This document shows positions 9,204-18,449 of a DNA stretch of 64,000 nucleotides, one piece after another (within the stretch, counting starts at the first letter, position 1; the number at the start of each line of letters is the position of its first letter). The position numbers and the translations under genes were made by a program. The notes under the pieces were generated by a model, which did not search any database, had not been told where the DNA came from, and saw only the letters and a program-made list of their open reading frames with translations. This stretch comes from Wukongibacter sp050859025 (GTDB lineage Bacteria > Bacillota > Clostridia > Peptostreptococcales > Caminicellaceae): contig NZ_CP138200.1 in NCBI RefSeq assembly GCF_050859025.1, positions 930,001 to 994,000 on the forward strand, given 5' to 3'.

Positions 9204-10445
9204 ATGGAAAATTACGATATCATCATTATAGGAGCAGGTCCAGCGGGGTTGTTTACGGCAATAAATTCTGGGGAAAAAGAGAGAAGAGTGTTAGTTCTTG
9301 AGAGAAATGCTTCGGCGGGAAAGAAGCTATTAATTTCTGGAGCGGGCCAGTGTAATTTAACCCATGAGGGAAATATTAAAGACTTTCTAAATTATTATGG
9401 AGATAATTCAAGATTTATAAAGCATTCTCTTTTTAAGTTCACTAATGATGACTTAATGAATTTCTTTAGAAAAAGAGGATTAAATTTTGTAAGTAATGAA
9501 AATGGCAAGATATTTCCAGAAACCCTGAGGGCCTTAGATGTCTTAAATGTCCTATTGAATGAATGTAAAAAGAGGAATATATATATAAAATACAATCAGA
9601 GAGTTATTGATGTGGGATATAACGAAGAAAAGTCAATCTTTGCTATTAATACGGAAGAAAAGCAATATTTAGCAAAGTACGTAGTAATAGCTACAGGTGG
9701 CAAGTCCTATGTTAACACAGGTTCAACAGGTGATGGATATAGCTTTGCTAAAAAACTGGGACATACTATTGAAAATCCAAGACCTTGTCTCACGCCTCTA
9801 TACATAAAGAATTATACATTTGAAGATTTATCGGGAACATCCTTTGAAAATATACCAATTTCTTTATGGAGAAATGATAAAAAGATAAAAAGCTCAGTCG
9901 GTGATGTTCTTTTAACCCATAGAAATATTTCTGGTCCAGGAATTCTTAATTTTTCTAGGTATGTAGTGCCAGGGGATATAATAAAGATCAATTTTATAGG
10001 GATGGAGAACGAGGAAGGATTTAGAGACAAGTTTATAGGAAAGATTGGTTCAAATGGGAAACTGTTAGTAAAGACTATACTTAGAGAATATCCATTATCA
10101 AAAAGATTCATTGACAAACTTATGGAAATCGCTGGTATATCTGAAGAGCTTAAGTGTGCAGAGCTGAATAAGAAAATGAGAAACAGATTGATTGAGATGC
10201 TTATAGGCTTTCCGATGGAGGTCGAAAGATTAGGAGATTATCATATTGCAATGGCAACAAAGGGAGGAGTCTCCTTAAAAAGTGTGAGTCCTAAAAACAT
10301 GGAGTCACGTATTGTAAAGGGCTTATATTTTGTAGGTGAAGTCCTTGACATTGATGGTGATACAGGAGGCTATAATATTCAAGCAGCATTTTCGATGGGA
10401 AAATCGGCTGCTAAGTCCATAACTAAAAATATGAAAGGGGAATAA
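9204..10445 (+). CDS. HI0933/BaiN-type NAD(P)/FAD-dependent oxidoreductase
   Basis: A flavoprotein of the HI0933 family. Starting at the ATG at 9204 (GGAGG 7 bases upstream; the TTG at 9201 is too close) it has an N-terminal FAD fold (IIIGAGPAGLFTA), the ISGAGQCNLTH motif and the C-terminal TKGGVSLKSVSPKNMES and GDTGGYNIQAAFSMG signatures of the family. About 413 residues, full length. The substrate is unknown for most members; one gut relative (BaiN) has been linked to bile acid reduction. It leads a small operon with tag (4-base gap) and a flavodoxin. Confidence 0.9.
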   Translation: MENYDIIIIGAGPAGLFTAINSGEKERRVLVLERNASAGKKLLISGAGQCNLTHEGNIKDFLNYYGDNSRFIKHSLFKFTNDDLMNFFRKRGLNFVSNENGKIFPETLRALDVLNVLLNECKKRNIYIKYNQRVIDVGYNEEKSIFAINTEEKQYLAKYVVIATGGKSYVNTGSTGDGYSFAKKLGHTIENPRPCLTPLYIKNYTFEDLSGTSFENIPISLWRNDKKIKSSVGDVLLTHRNISGPGILNFSRYVVPGDIIKINFIGMENEEGFRDKFIGKIGSNGKLLVKTILREYPLSKRFIDKLMEIAGISEELKCAELNKKMRNRLIEMLIGFPMEVERLGDYHIAMATKGGVSLKSVSPKNMESRIVKGLYFVGEVLDIDGDTGGYNIQAAFSMGKSAAKSITKNMKGE

Positions 10446-10449
10446 TCAA

Positions 10450-11010
10450 GTGAAAAAAAGATGTGGATGGGAAGGAAACGATCCTTTATATATTGAATAT
10501 CATGATAAAGAATGGGGAGTACCAGTTCATGATGATAGAAAACACTTTGAATTTATGGTTTTAGAAAGTGCACAGGCAGGCCTTAGCTGGATAACTATAT
10601 TAAAAAGAAGGGAGAATTATAGGAAAGCCTTTGATGATTTTAATCCTGAAAAGGTAGCTAAGTATGATGAAAAGAAAATTGAAGAGCTGCTGAACAATAA
10701 GGGAATAATCAGAAATAGAAGAAAGATTGAAGCAGCTGTTGGGAATGCTAGAGCCTTTTTAAAAGTACAAGAAGAGTTTGGAAGCTTTGATAAGTACATA
10801 TGGCAGTTTGTTGGAGGAAATACTATAAAAAATTTATGGAATAATATTGAAGAAATTCCAGCAAAAACGCCAGAATCAGAGAACTTTAGTAAGGATCTAA
10901 AAAAGAGAGGTTTTAAGTTTGTAGGACCAACGATTTGTTATGCCTATATGCAGGCGGCAGGTCTAGTTAATGACCACCTAGTAGATTGCTTTAGACATGA
11001 TGAGGTGTAG
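10450..11010 (+). CDS. tag: DNA-3-methyladenine glycosylase I
   Basis: Base-excision repair enzyme that removes 3-methyladenine. The HhH-like fold of 186 residues carries the zinc set of the Tag family: Cys5, His18, His176 and Cys180, and the base-recognising Glu39. The start is a GTG at 10450, with AAAGGGG just upstream inside the end of the preceding gene; translation is probably coupled. Confidence 0.96.
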   Translation: MKKRCGWEGNDPLYIEYHDKEWGVPVHDDRKHFEFMVLESAQAGLSWITILKRRENYRKAFDDFNPEKVAKYDEKKIEELLNNKGIIRNRRKIEAAVGNARAFLKVQEEFGSFDKYIWQFVGGNTIKNLWNNIEEIPAKTPESENFSKDLKKRGFKFVGPTICYAYMQAAGLVNDHLVDCFRHDEV

Positions 11011-11024
11011 AAAGGAGATTTAGA

Positions 11025-11525
11025 ATGGAAGGTAGAGATTTAAAAAAGCTTGTTATATTTTATTCATTAGAGGGTAATACAAAGTTTATAGCTGAGGGGA
11101 TTAAGGAGATTGTAGGATCGGATATATTGGAGTTAAAGCCCAAAAGTGATATAGAATCAAAGGGCTTTATGAGGTTTGTTTGGGGAGGTAGACAGGTTGT
11201 TACGGGTAAGAAACCAGAGCTGCAGCCTATTGATAAAAAACCAGAAGATTATGATCTTATATTTATTGGTACGCCTGTATGGGCTAATAGATATACGCCT
11301 GCAATAAATACTTTTTTAGATGAAAACCAAATAACTGGAAAGAAAGTTGCATTTTTCTGCTGTCATGCAGGAGGGGGGAATGGAAAGACTTTTAAAATGT
11401 TGAATGAACAGCTTAAAGAAAATGAAATTTTAGGAGAAATAGAATTTAAGGATCCACTCAAGAAGGGCAAGAAAGAAGCCAAGGAAAGATTGAAGGAATG
11501 GCTAGAAAAAACAATCTATATATAA
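11025..11525 (+). CDS. Flavodoxin family protein
   Basis: FMN-binding flavodoxin-like protein of 166 residues, third gene of the 9204-11525 operon, with AAGGAG before the ATG. The phosphate loop YSLEGNTKF (near residues 13-21) is a good FMN loop; GTPVWANRYTPA and FFCCHAGG correspond to the ring-binding loops. It most likely shuttles electrons or acts as a small quinone/FMN reductase. The C-terminal third is very lysine-rich. No partner can be named. Confidence 0.88.
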   Translation: MEGRDLKKLVIFYSLEGNTKFIAEGIKEIVGSDILELKPKSDIESKGFMRFVWGGRQVVTGKKPELQPIDKKPEDYDLIFIGTPVWANRYTPAINTFLDENQITGKKVAFFCCHAGGGNGKTFKMLNEQLKENEILGEIEFKDPLKKGKKEAKERLKEWLEKTIYI

Positions 11526-11570
11526 CGCACTTATAAATCTACATTTTGATTTCTTGCGATTTCTATAGTT
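11521..11570. repeat. Short copy of palindromic repeat family 1
   Basis: Begins in the flavodoxin stop region with ATAACGCACTTATAAATC and continues into CGATTTCTATAG. It is an internally deleted copy of the repeats at 15409 and 52855: both outer ends are kept and the central hairpin is mostly gone. Confidence 0.55.
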
Positions 11571-11629
11571 GTAAATTTTATATTATATTTTTAGCTATGA
11601 GAATGAACAATTCTATGATTTTATCAAAG

Positions 11630-11661
11630 GAGCTTGGATATTCTTAATTCTATCCAAGCTC
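11630..11661 (+). terminator. Strong hairpin after the flavodoxin operon
   Basis: GAGCTTGGATA and TATCCAAGCTC form an 11-bp perfect stem with a 10-base loop. There is no T run right after it, so it may be a Rho-type or processing site rather than a classical terminator. The rest of the 364-base gap up to 11889 shows nothing else I can name. Confidence 0.4.
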
Positions 11662-11889
11662 TGGAATCCTTTCAATATCCTATCTATGTACCTTATCAGG
11701 GCTTACAGACTTTGGAAATTTATTGTTATTCCAATTGGAACTATCGTAAGCCATAATTAAACCGTAGATTTAGATATAATTACCATCTATATATTTTGTC
11801 AATAAATATTTTAGAAATGATAAATATGAAATCTGGTCTATTTGCTAAGCTCTATTCATAATAATTAAGTATGAATAGGGGGGACAAAC

Positions 11890-12990
11890 ATGGGAAGAAA
11901 GCTTGTATTACTAATCTTGATCCTTTTACTTTTAGGAAGCAACGTACATGCTATAGAGGATAATAAAGATATATTAAAGGCAGAAGTACTGAAGGTAGAA
12001 GAATATTCAAAGGCTGGTATAACAACCAAGGCAGTTAAAGTTAAGATACTTGAAGGAAAATATAAAGGAAAAGGCATAAATATAGAATACATACCTGTAA
12101 AATATTCATCCAACAGTTATGAACTTAGAAAGGGGAGCAGGGTTCTTATAAAGTTAAGCTCTGACCAAGATGGGAGAATAAAAGCCAATATTGTTAATGT
12201 ATCCAGAGAAGACCATCTTAAATTGCTGGGGATTATATTTTTAGTAGTAATAATTATTTTTGGAGGAATAAAGGGAATACTTTCAGTAACATCCCTAGGA
12301 ATATCGGGCTTAGTAATTGTCAAAATTATGATTCCTTTGATTGTTGACGGACATAATCCGATGCTGGTCGCAATAGTAAGCACAATAATAATCATACTAA
12401 TTAGCTTTATTCTTATATCCGGTTTTACAAGAAAGAGCTTTGTAGCCATAATTGGAACGGTAGGAGGAACTATTATAGCGGGAATTTTGGCCAAGGTATT
12501 TACAGACTTATGCTCAATAACTGGACTAGCCAGTGAAGAGGTAAACTTCTTGATAACATATATGGATACTGTTATAGATTATAGAGGATTGTATCTTAGC
12601 GGTGTTCTCATAGGTGCTATAGGTGTAGTGATGGATGTAAGCATGTCCATTACATCTGTAATTTTTGAACTCAAAACTCAAAATCCTAATATGAACTTTG
12701 CAGAGCTAGTTGGTTCGGGACTAAAGGTGGGAAGAGATATAATGGCAACTATGGTAAATACTTTGATTTTAGCCTATGTTGGAGGAGCTATGCCCATACT
12801 ATTAGTATTTCATTTTATGAGAATGCCCCTAGGAAGTCTGGTGAGCATGGAAATTTTATCAACTGAGATAATTAGATCCTTATGCGGTAGTATTGGACTA
12901 ATTTTAACAATACCTCTCACATCATTAGTAGCAAGCATGATGACTCCTTCTGTAAGATCTATGAGAAAGGTGTATAAATACAAGAGATAG
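11890..12990 (+). CDS. YibE/F family membrane protein
   Basis: 366 residues. A hydrophobic signal-like segment (residues 4-21, ending LGSNVHA) is followed by a beta-rich extracytoplasmic domain (to about residue 110), then six to eight membrane segments with the glycine-rich patches typical of YibE/F. The function of the family is not established; some lactococcal and clostridial members have been discussed in bacteriocin sensitivity and solute export. A GGGG site precedes the ATG. Single gene followed by a terminator. Confidence 0.88.
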   Translation: MGRKLVLLILILLLLGSNVHAIEDNKDILKAEVLKVEEYSKAGITTKAVKVKILEGKYKGKGINIEYIPVKYSSNSYELRKGSRVLIKLSSDQDGRIKANIVNVSREDHLKLLGIIFLVVIIIFGGIKGILSVTSLGISGLVIVKIMIPLIVDGHNPMLVAIVSTIIIILISFILISGFTRKSFVAIIGTVGGTIIAGILAKVFTDLCSITGLASEEVNFLITYMDTVIDYRGLYLSGVLIGAIGVVMDVSMSITSVIFELKTQNPNMNFAELVGSGLKVGRDIMATMVNTLILAYVGGAMPILLVFHFMRMPLGSLVSMEILSTEIIRSLCGSIGLILTIPLTSLVASMMTPSVRSMRKVYKYKR

Positions 12991-12994
12991 CTTC

Positions 12995-13030
12995 AACCAC
13001 TGATATAGATTTCAGTGGTTTTCTATTTTT
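12995..13030 (+). terminator. Rho-independent terminator
   Basis: AACCACTGA and TCAGTGGTT form a 9-bp stem (12995-13020) followed by TTCTATTTTTTT. Confidence 0.85.
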
Positions 13031-13168
13031 TTGCTATATTTTAAGAAAATCCTGCCGAAAACGATAAGCCTTATTATTGGTGGGTTTTTCATTTGAATAA
13101 AAAATACAGTGAAAAAATTTAACAATATTTGTTTACAGAAAGGAAAAGATGTGGTAGTATATAACTGT

Positions 13169-13187
13169 GAAAATGATAATCGTTATC
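13169..13187 (+). promoter_or_regulatory. Fur box
   Basis: GAAAATGATAATCGTTATC matches the 19-bp consensus GATAATGATAATCATTATC at 17 positions. It lies 28 bases before the DUF3793 start, over the expected promoter, so the gene should be turned on when iron is low. Confidence 0.9.
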
Positions 13188-13214
13188 AATTGTTTTGGGT
13201 AAGGAGGTAGCTTA

Positions 13215-13811
13215 GTGGTAAAATGTTCTGATTCTTGTATATTGGCCCATAAAAGAAATAATGGTTTCATTTGGTGGCTTGTTGAGCTATTAGGACCTGT
13301 GCTTATGGGTTCCAAGCCATCAGAATTACTGAGTTTTCCTAAACATGATAAACATTTGTTAAGAAAAATAGATAGTATAGAAAAGCATATGGGAAAGTGT
13401 AAAAGAATTACATATAGATTCTTTGAAAATAAAGATGGCAATTTAAAGGTACTATTTTATAATCCGAAAATTTTAGATACATGCTTGAGAGATTATAGGA
13501 ACATGAAATTTCTAAAAACCCTAGGATATCCAAAGCAATACAATTTAGATGAATACTTAAGAATTATTATTGATAAGATGATTGGGGGAAATATTCCTCA
13601 TGAAATAGGAGTATTTCTAGGATACCCTCTAAAGGATATTATGGGATTTATTGGTCATCCATCACTAAAGCTTACTAAGGTTAATGGGTGGAGGGTTTAT
13701 GGAGATCCACGATTATCCGATGAAAGGTTTAATGAATTTATAGAAGCCAAAAATAAGATAAAGAAATTACTTGAGTTTAATGAACCAGAAAAGGTTCTAG
13801 TGTCAATTTAA
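13215..13811 (+). CDS. DUF3793 family protein
   Basis: 198 residues, soluble, start GTG at 13215 behind AAGGAGG. Family features are the early LVELLGPVLMGSKPSELL block (residues 22-40), a Cys/His-containing stretch and the FLGYPLKDIMGFIG block. Members often stand next to flavodoxins and under Fur control, which fits both the Fur box here and the flavodoxin at 14127, suggesting a role in a low-iron flavodoxin response; the biochemical function is unknown. Confidence 0.85.
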   Translation: MVKCSDSCILAHKRNNGFIWWLVELLGPVLMGSKPSELLSFPKHDKHLLRKIDSIEKHMGKCKRITYRFFENKDGNLKVLFYNPKILDTCLRDYRNMKFLKTLGYPKQYNLDEYLRIIIDKMIGGNIPHEIGVFLGYPLKDIMGFIGHPSLKLTKVNGWRVYGDPRLSDERFNEFIEAKNKIKKLLEFNEPEKVLVSI

Positions 13812-13819
13812 TTTAACCT

Positions 13820-13989
13820 CTTGTGCCAGTTCCTGTAGCGGGGAGTGATGCTATTTCATTTTCGTTCATGCAATGAACCTGTTTTTCTATATATTTTGAA
13901 TGTAAAAACAGATCCACCCAATCACTAAAATGAAATATCATAACTCCCTAGTTATTACAAAATCAAAATATGCGATTAACTAGCACAAC
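13820..13989. repeat. 170-bp palindromic element, copy 1
   Basis: An imperfect palindrome with ends CTTGTGCCAGTT and AACTAGCACAA and a long inner stem (GCTATTTCATTT with AAATGAAATATC; CCTGTTTTT with AAAAACAG). A related copy is at 30285-30456. The direct repeat TTAATTTAAC flanks it on both sides, a possible target duplication. No coding capacity. It starts 9 bases after the DUF3793 stop. Confidence 0.6.
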
Positions 13990-14126
13990 TGATTAATTTA
14001 ACATACCTATAGCAAGGTCTTATGGAATGAAAGAATATCATCCACTAGAGCAAAAATTAATTTATTGTGAGTAATAAAGCTATAACAGCATATAGCAAAA
14101 AAATATATAATCAGGAGGTAATATTA

Positions 14127-14558
14127 ATGAAGAAGGTAACTATAATTTATTGGAGTGGTACAGGTAATACAGAGATGATGGCTAATGCAATTTCTGAGGC
14201 TGTAAAGGATGTAGGCAATTCTGTTGATGTAGTTAGAGTTGAAGATGCAAATAAAGATATGGTGATAAACTCTGAGCTTTTAGCTTTTGGTTGCCCATCT
14301 ATGGGAGCTGAGGTTCTAGAGGAAGAGCTTATGGAACCATTCATTGAGTCGATAAAGGATATAGATTTTAATGGAAAAAAAGTAGCTCTCTTTGGTTCTT
14401 ATGACTGGGGCGACGGTGAATGGATGAGAGATTGGGAAGAAAGAATGAAGGGATATGGTGCAAGTATAGTTGATGAAGGTTTAACTATTCATCTGACTCC
14501 TGATGATGATGGTATAGAAAAGTGCAAGGATTTAGGAGACAGCTTAGCAAAAGCTTAA
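14127..14558 (+). CDS. Flavodoxin
   Basis: Short-chain flavodoxin, 143 residues from the ATG at 14127, which has an AGGAGG site 8 bases upstream. The FMN phosphate loop WSGTGNTEMMA (residues 8-18), the FGCPSMGAE loop and the FGSYDWGDGEWM ring-stacking loop are all typical, as is the high Asp/Glu content. It is an electron carrier replacing ferredoxin when iron is scarce. The DUF3793 gene upstream has a Fur box, but the 170-bp repeat lies between them, so shared regulation is only inferred. Confidence 0.95.
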   Translation: MKKVTIIYWSGTGNTEMMANAISEAVKDVGNSVDVVRVEDANKDMVINSELLAFGCPSMGAEVLEEELMEPFIESIKDIDFNGKKVALFGSYDWGDGEWMRDWEERMKGYGASIVDEGLTIHLTPDDDGIEKCKDLGDSLAKA

Positions 14559-14645
14559 GTATTTTAGATAAAAGATGAGATAATTTTGTATTAAAAAGTT
14601 CTATCTTGCACGATATAATTCATTTTTGACTATAAAAAAGTATAT

Positions 14646-14727
14646 CGTGTGCTAGGTGCGAAGTGTTAAGTGGGTAAAAAATTGTTTTGACGTACTTAGT
14701 ACCTCGCACTTTGCACGTTTTTTTATA
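14646..14727 (+). terminator. Terminator after flavodoxin
   Basis: A long imperfect stem (CGTGTGCTAGGTGCGAAGTG with CTCGCACTTTGCACG) ends in a run of seven T. Confidence 0.75.
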
Positions 14728-14732
14728 ATTTC

Positions 14733-14783
14733 CCTTATGTGTTTTAACAAAGTTTACTTTGAGAATCTTTATAAAAGACTTTG
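14733..14783. repeat. Repeat family 2 copy
   Basis: TTATGTG followed by AACAAAGTTTACTTTGAGAATC and TTTATAAAAGACTTTG. Related copies are at about 9050-9100, 46296-46345 and 63868-63912. AAAGT..GACTTT makes a small hairpin. This copy runs into the start of the HD-GYP gene. Confidence 0.5.
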
Positions 14784-14798
14784 TTTATGGAGGCTAAA

Positions 14799-15413
14799 AT
14801 GATTCATGGTCTTGAAGCATTATCAGAGGATTTTGGACTTTATCATGATATAATTGAATGTTTAGTAGGAGCGTTAGAAGCAAAGGATTTATATACCAGA
14901 GGACATTCTATGAGAGTCGGCGATATGTCATACCAGCTTGCTAAAGAGATTGGAATTAGGGGAGAAGAACTTGAGATGATACATATAGCTGCCCACCTTC
15001 ATGATATTGGAAAAATTGGCATACCCGATAAGATATTAAATAAGAAGGGAAAACTAACTAGTAGTGAATGGAAGGCTATTAAGAGGCATCCTGAAATTGG
15101 TAGTAATATTCTTGAACGTTCAGATAAGCTGAGAAAAATTTCAAAGCTTGTTCTTCATCACCATGAAAGATGGGATGGTAAAGGCTATCCTTCTGGACTA
15201 AAGGGAAAGGATATACCATTAGGATCTAGAATTATAGCAATATGCGATTCGATTGATGCTATGACATCTCAAAGATCTTATAGGAAATCTATTCCTTGGA
15301 ACCTGTGTAGAGAAGAGATTAAGGTCAATAAAGGAACTCAATTTGACCCCTTTTTAGTAGAAGCGGCAAATGGACTATGGGAATATTGGAAAAATGAGTT
15401 TTATTGTGTATAG
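14799..15413 (+). CDS. HD-GYP domain protein, probable cyclic-di-GMP phosphodiesterase
   Basis: 204 residues, essentially one HD-GYP domain with no sensor or receiver attached. Metal and catalytic motifs are complete: HSMRVGD (residue ~35), HLHDIGKIGIPD (~68), the HHER and the defining GKGYPSGLKG (~126), and CDSIDAM (~150). HD-GYP proteins with a full motif set open c-di-GMP; activity here is inferred. Start chosen at the ATG at 14799, five bases after GGAGG; the earlier TTG/ATG frames overlap that site. The stop lies in the palindromic repeat at 15409. Confidence 0.9.
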   Translation: MIHGLEALSEDFGLYHDIIECLVGALEAKDLYTRGHSMRVGDMSYQLAKEIGIRGEELEMIHIAAHLHDIGKIGIPDKILNKKGKLTSSEWKAIKRHPEIGSNILERSDKLRKISKLVLHHHERWDGKGYPSGLKGKDIPLGSRIIAICDSIDAMTSQRSYRKSIPWNLCREEIKVNKGTQFDPFLVEAANGLWEYWKNEFYCV

Positions 15414-15505
15414 AAATTGTAGTAAATCTACATTTTAATTCATTAAATGGATTTAAAATCTTGGCTGTTTAATGAATTGGAATGTAGATTTAGAAATGCA
15501 TTCCG
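15409..15505. repeat. Palindromic repeat family 1, long copy
   Basis: Arms TAAATCTACATTTTAATTC and GAATTGGAATGTAGATTTA form about 25 paired bases (two G-U in RNA) around a loop with TTGGCT. The outer flank TATAGAAATTGTAG matches the copy at 52855. Confidence 0.65.
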
Positions 15506-15527
15506 TATAAAGGTTTTCTTTCCCTAG

Positions 15528-15564
15528 AGAGTACTAGATAGGTTAACAGCTTATCTAGTACTCT
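15528..15564 (+). terminator. Perfect 13-bp hairpin
   Basis: AGAGTACTAGATA and TATCTAGTACTCT pair perfectly around an 11-base loop, followed by TTTGC. Likely transcription end for the HD-GYP gene. Confidence 0.5.
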
Positions 15565-15646
15565 TTGCTATAATGTATGGAAAACCATAACTCTATTAGA
15601 TTTATTGACAAATATAATCTTAGATATTGGGATCTCATATAGATTC

Positions 15647-15880
15647 TTAAGAAATATGACAAAAATTTTCTCCAGTTGCCGCTTCTTCTCCACTCTGATA
15701 AGTAAATGATTGTCCCTTTTTAATTTCCCTTGATTCATCAATAAATCTTTCGATGTATACTTCTAATTTACCCTTTTGTTTATCGTTGAGCATTCTATAA
15801 GCTTTAATAAGTTGAATCTCATCATCAGTTACATTACCTAATTCTTCATGTGTTTTGAAATCAGTATTATAATTATATTA
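15647..15880 (-). pseudogene. Remnant of an XRE-type phage repressor, C-terminal end
   Basis: On the minus strand a frame reads ...LGNVTDDEIQLIKAYRML NDKQKGKLEVYIERF... and ends at a stop at 15647. The LTDDE-x-IxAYRxLNxxxKG pattern is typical of the tail of Cro/CI-like repressors. There is no start codon and no helix-turn-helix; upstream the frame closes at once. It is a broken piece, probably from a lost prophage or ICE. Confidence 0.5.
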
Positions 15881-15889
15881 ACGACTAAC

Positions 15890-16320
15890 GACGTGAAACT
15901 ACTAAGGAATGTGGTGCTTGTGAAGCTAACTTTGAGACATTGAAGGAACGGCTTGAAAATGGGAAATAGTAAATGCTTAAACAAAGAAAAAAGAATATTT
16001 TAAGGGCTCACGCAAAGAAAAAAAGAGTGCTTCACTTGGCAGTAAGCTCACTCTAAATTCTTTAGTCCTATAAAATATACTCTTTCCCTCAGTATAGCAA
16101 AATTCAAAGAAGAAATAAATGTGGAATTTTATGGAAATGTGGTTGACAGTAAAGGAAGTTGCAGAGCAAAAGAGCGGACTATTTAAACAAAGGCATTGGC
16201 AGTAGCAATTTTAGCGGGTGTTATATGGTTAATAACTATGGCAGGATTAACGCATAAAAAAATTAGGAAAAAAAGTTATAGAAAACAATCAAAACATAAC
16301 TATTTCTAAATTTTTTTAGT
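15890..16320 (+). pseudogene. Stretch of decayed gene fragments
   Basis: Between 15890 and 16320 I see pieces only: a C-terminal-looking peptide ETTKECGACEANFETLKERL ending at 15969, a frame starting MWLTVKEVAEQK (about 16138, like the N-terminus of a helix-turn-helix excisionase/transposase protein) that stops after 22 codons, and a frame with one membrane segment (VAILAGVIWLITMAG) ending near 16310. None has both a start and a natural length. Together with the repressor fragment they look like mobile-element debris. Confidence 0.4.
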
Positions 16321-16393
16321 GACTCCTAATAAATTGGTCTAATTGCATTATTTCATATAAAATATATGTAATAACAAATGGAGGCGAATACTA

Positions 16394-18280
16394 ATGGACA
16401 GAAAGATAGGAATCATTGCTTCGGATGAGGAACTTAAAAATAGCATTGTGGAATTATTTAGGGAGGATGTAGAGCAGGGGAAAATTATTATAGATATTTT
16501 AGATCCTAACAACATGGAAAGGCAAGGAAAAATTTTGGAAAATAAAGGAGCTAGAGCTATTATAGCAAGAAGTGGAGGATATAGACATACTGTGGGCAGA
16601 GTAAATGTCCCCGTAATACATTTTAGAATCACCACTTTGGATATTCTTTATGCGATAAAGGAAGCAAGCAAGTATAGGAAGGATATAATACTGGTCATCT
16701 CGGATTTAGAGTACTTTGATTATGACGAATGGAAAGAAATGATTCATGCGAAGGTTATAATTGAAAGCTTCCACACTAAGGAAGAGATAGAGAGTAAGGT
16801 AAGCAAGTATGCAAAGAAAAAAGAGCAGGTAGTTATTATTGGAGGAGGTATTCCTTGTAGCCATGCTGAAAAATACGGAATGGATTACTTTCATATAGGT
16901 GCAAGTACAGAGTCCATTTACGAAAGAATCACATACGCAAAAGAGCTGGTAGATAGATTATATGATCAAAGATATAAGAATCAGGTTCTCAAAACGATTT
17001 TAGACGGAGTTCATGATGCAGTTGTTGCTATAGACCACGAAGGTAATGTCATATTATATAACGAACGGGCAAAGGAATTATTAAAAAAGGATATTTTAGA
17101 TGTCATGGATAAAAAACTTATAGATGTTTGTCCAGAGCTTAATTTTATGATGGATGTCTTAAAAAATAAAGTAGACCAATATAATGAAATCAAGTTATTA
17201 AAAGATATAATTATTACTGCCAATATTTCTATATTGAAGGTGGATGGACATATTCATGGTGTTTTATGTTCTTTTCAAGATATCACGAAGCTTCAAAAGC
17301 TAGAGAAAAAGATACGATATGAATTGAATAAAAAAGGTCTTATTGCTAAATATAGCTTTCAAGATATTATTGCACATGACAGTACTATGAAAGATACAGT
17401 TGCTAAAGCAATAAAGATAGGACAAAGTGATTGTACGGTTATGATTTATGGAGAAAGCGGAACTGGCAAGGAAATGATGGCACAAAGTATTCATAACCTA
17501 AGTAATAGGAAAGCTGACCCATTTATAGCTATCAATTGTGCAGCTCTATCGGAGAGTCTTTTAGAAAGTGAACTTTTCGGATATGAAGAGGGAGCCTTTA
17601 CAGGTGCTAGAAAAGGGGGGAAGCCCGGCCTTTTTGAACTAGCCCATGGAGGAACCTTGTTTTTAGATGAAATAAATAGTGTATCCCTTAATCTCCAAGC
17701 AAAGCTGCTTAGGGCTTTGGAGGAAAGGGAAGTGATGAGAATAGGCTCTGACTATGTAATACCTCTTGATATAAGGATTATTGCAGCAGCCAATGAGGAA
17801 TTGAAAAGAAAGGTTGAAGATGGAAACTTTAGAAGAGACTTATTTTATCGACTGAATATTTTGGAGTTATATATTCCACCCCTTCGAGAGAGAAAAGAGG
17901 ATATCCTGCCACTTTTCAAGCATTATTTAATGGAGCTGTCAAAGGCAACTGACGATTTAGAGATAAACAGTGGGCTAGAAGAGAAAATTCTAAATTATGA
18001 TTGGCCTGGAAATGTAAGGGAACTTAAGAATATAGTTCAAAGATACGTGCTTTTCCACGAGGTGGATATGGATGAGAGTGAAATTATACAGGAGAATGAT
18101 GAATTCAGTCATTATGACAATATAAATAATTGTGAAAAGGTAATTGACTTAAAGGAAATTAATCGATTTGTAGAAGAAAAGATAATTAATATGCTTTTGG
18201 CTCAAGGAATGACAAAAGTAGAGATAGCAAAGTTTCTTGGCATAAGTAGAACGGCTTTATGGAAGAAGATAAAATCATAA
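16394..18280 (+). CDS. Sigma-54-dependent activator with PrpR N-terminal domain
   Basis: 628 residues. An N-terminal PrpR_N-type ligand domain (about 1-190, with ARSGGYRHTVG), a PAS domain (190-310), an AAA+ domain with Walker A GESGTGKE (near 354) and the sigma-54 contact loop GAFTGAR (near 397), and a C-terminal Fis-type helix-turn-helix (590-628). GGAGG lies before the ATG. In Clostridia such activators usually drive operons for acyl-CoA or amino acid fermentation. The -24/-12 promoter at 25168, before the ptb/ior genes, is the nearest candidate target on this strand; that link is inference. Confidence 0.93.
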   Translation: MDRKIGIIASDEELKNSIVELFREDVEQGKIIIDILDPNNMERQGKILENKGARAIIARSGGYRHTVGRVNVPVIHFRITTLDILYAIKEASKYRKDIILVISDLEYFDYDEWKEMIHAKVIIESFHTKEEIESKVSKYAKKKEQVVIIGGGIPCSHAEKYGMDYFHIGASTESIYERITYAKELVDRLYDQRYKNQVLKTILDGVHDAVVAIDHEGNVILYNERAKELLKKDILDVMDKKLIDVCPELNFMMDVLKNKVDQYNEIKLLKDIIITANISILKVDGHIHGVLCSFQDITKLQKLEKKIRYELNKKGLIAKYSFQDIIAHDSTMKDTVAKAIKIGQSDCTVMIYGESGTGKEMMAQSIHNLSNRKADPFIAINCAALSESLLESELFGYEEGAFTGARKGGKPGLFELAHGGTLFLDEINSVSLNLQAKLLRALEEREVMRIGSDYVIPLDIRIIAAANEELKRKVEDGNFRRDLFYRLNILELYIPPLRERKEDILPLFKHYLMELSKATDDLEINSGLEEKILNYDWPGNVRELKNIVQRYVLFHEVDMDESEIIQENDEFSHYDNINNCEKVIDLKEINRFVEEKIINMLLAQGMTKVEIAKFLGISRTALWKKIKS

Positions 18281-18329
18281 GGGTAGTATTATATCAGGAT
18301 GTTGTAAAAAGATAGCATACTTCTATTTG

Positions 18330-18407
18330 AACTGAATCTCCTAAAGTAGACATTGACAAAAGTCAACTAATGATTCTTTATTAGTTCTCACTTTAGAAGA
18401 TTCAGTT
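18330..18407. terminator. Long hairpin between convergent regulator genes
   Basis: AACTGAATCTCCTAAAGT pairs with ACTTTAGAAGATTCAGTT; inside it AACTAAT pairs with ATTAGTT. It sits between the ends of the plus-strand activator and the minus-strand LysR gene and probably ends both transcripts. Confidence 0.55.
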
Positions 18408-18449
18408 TAATTCACTTGACTGAGTTTATCACATAGCTCACTTCTCCAT

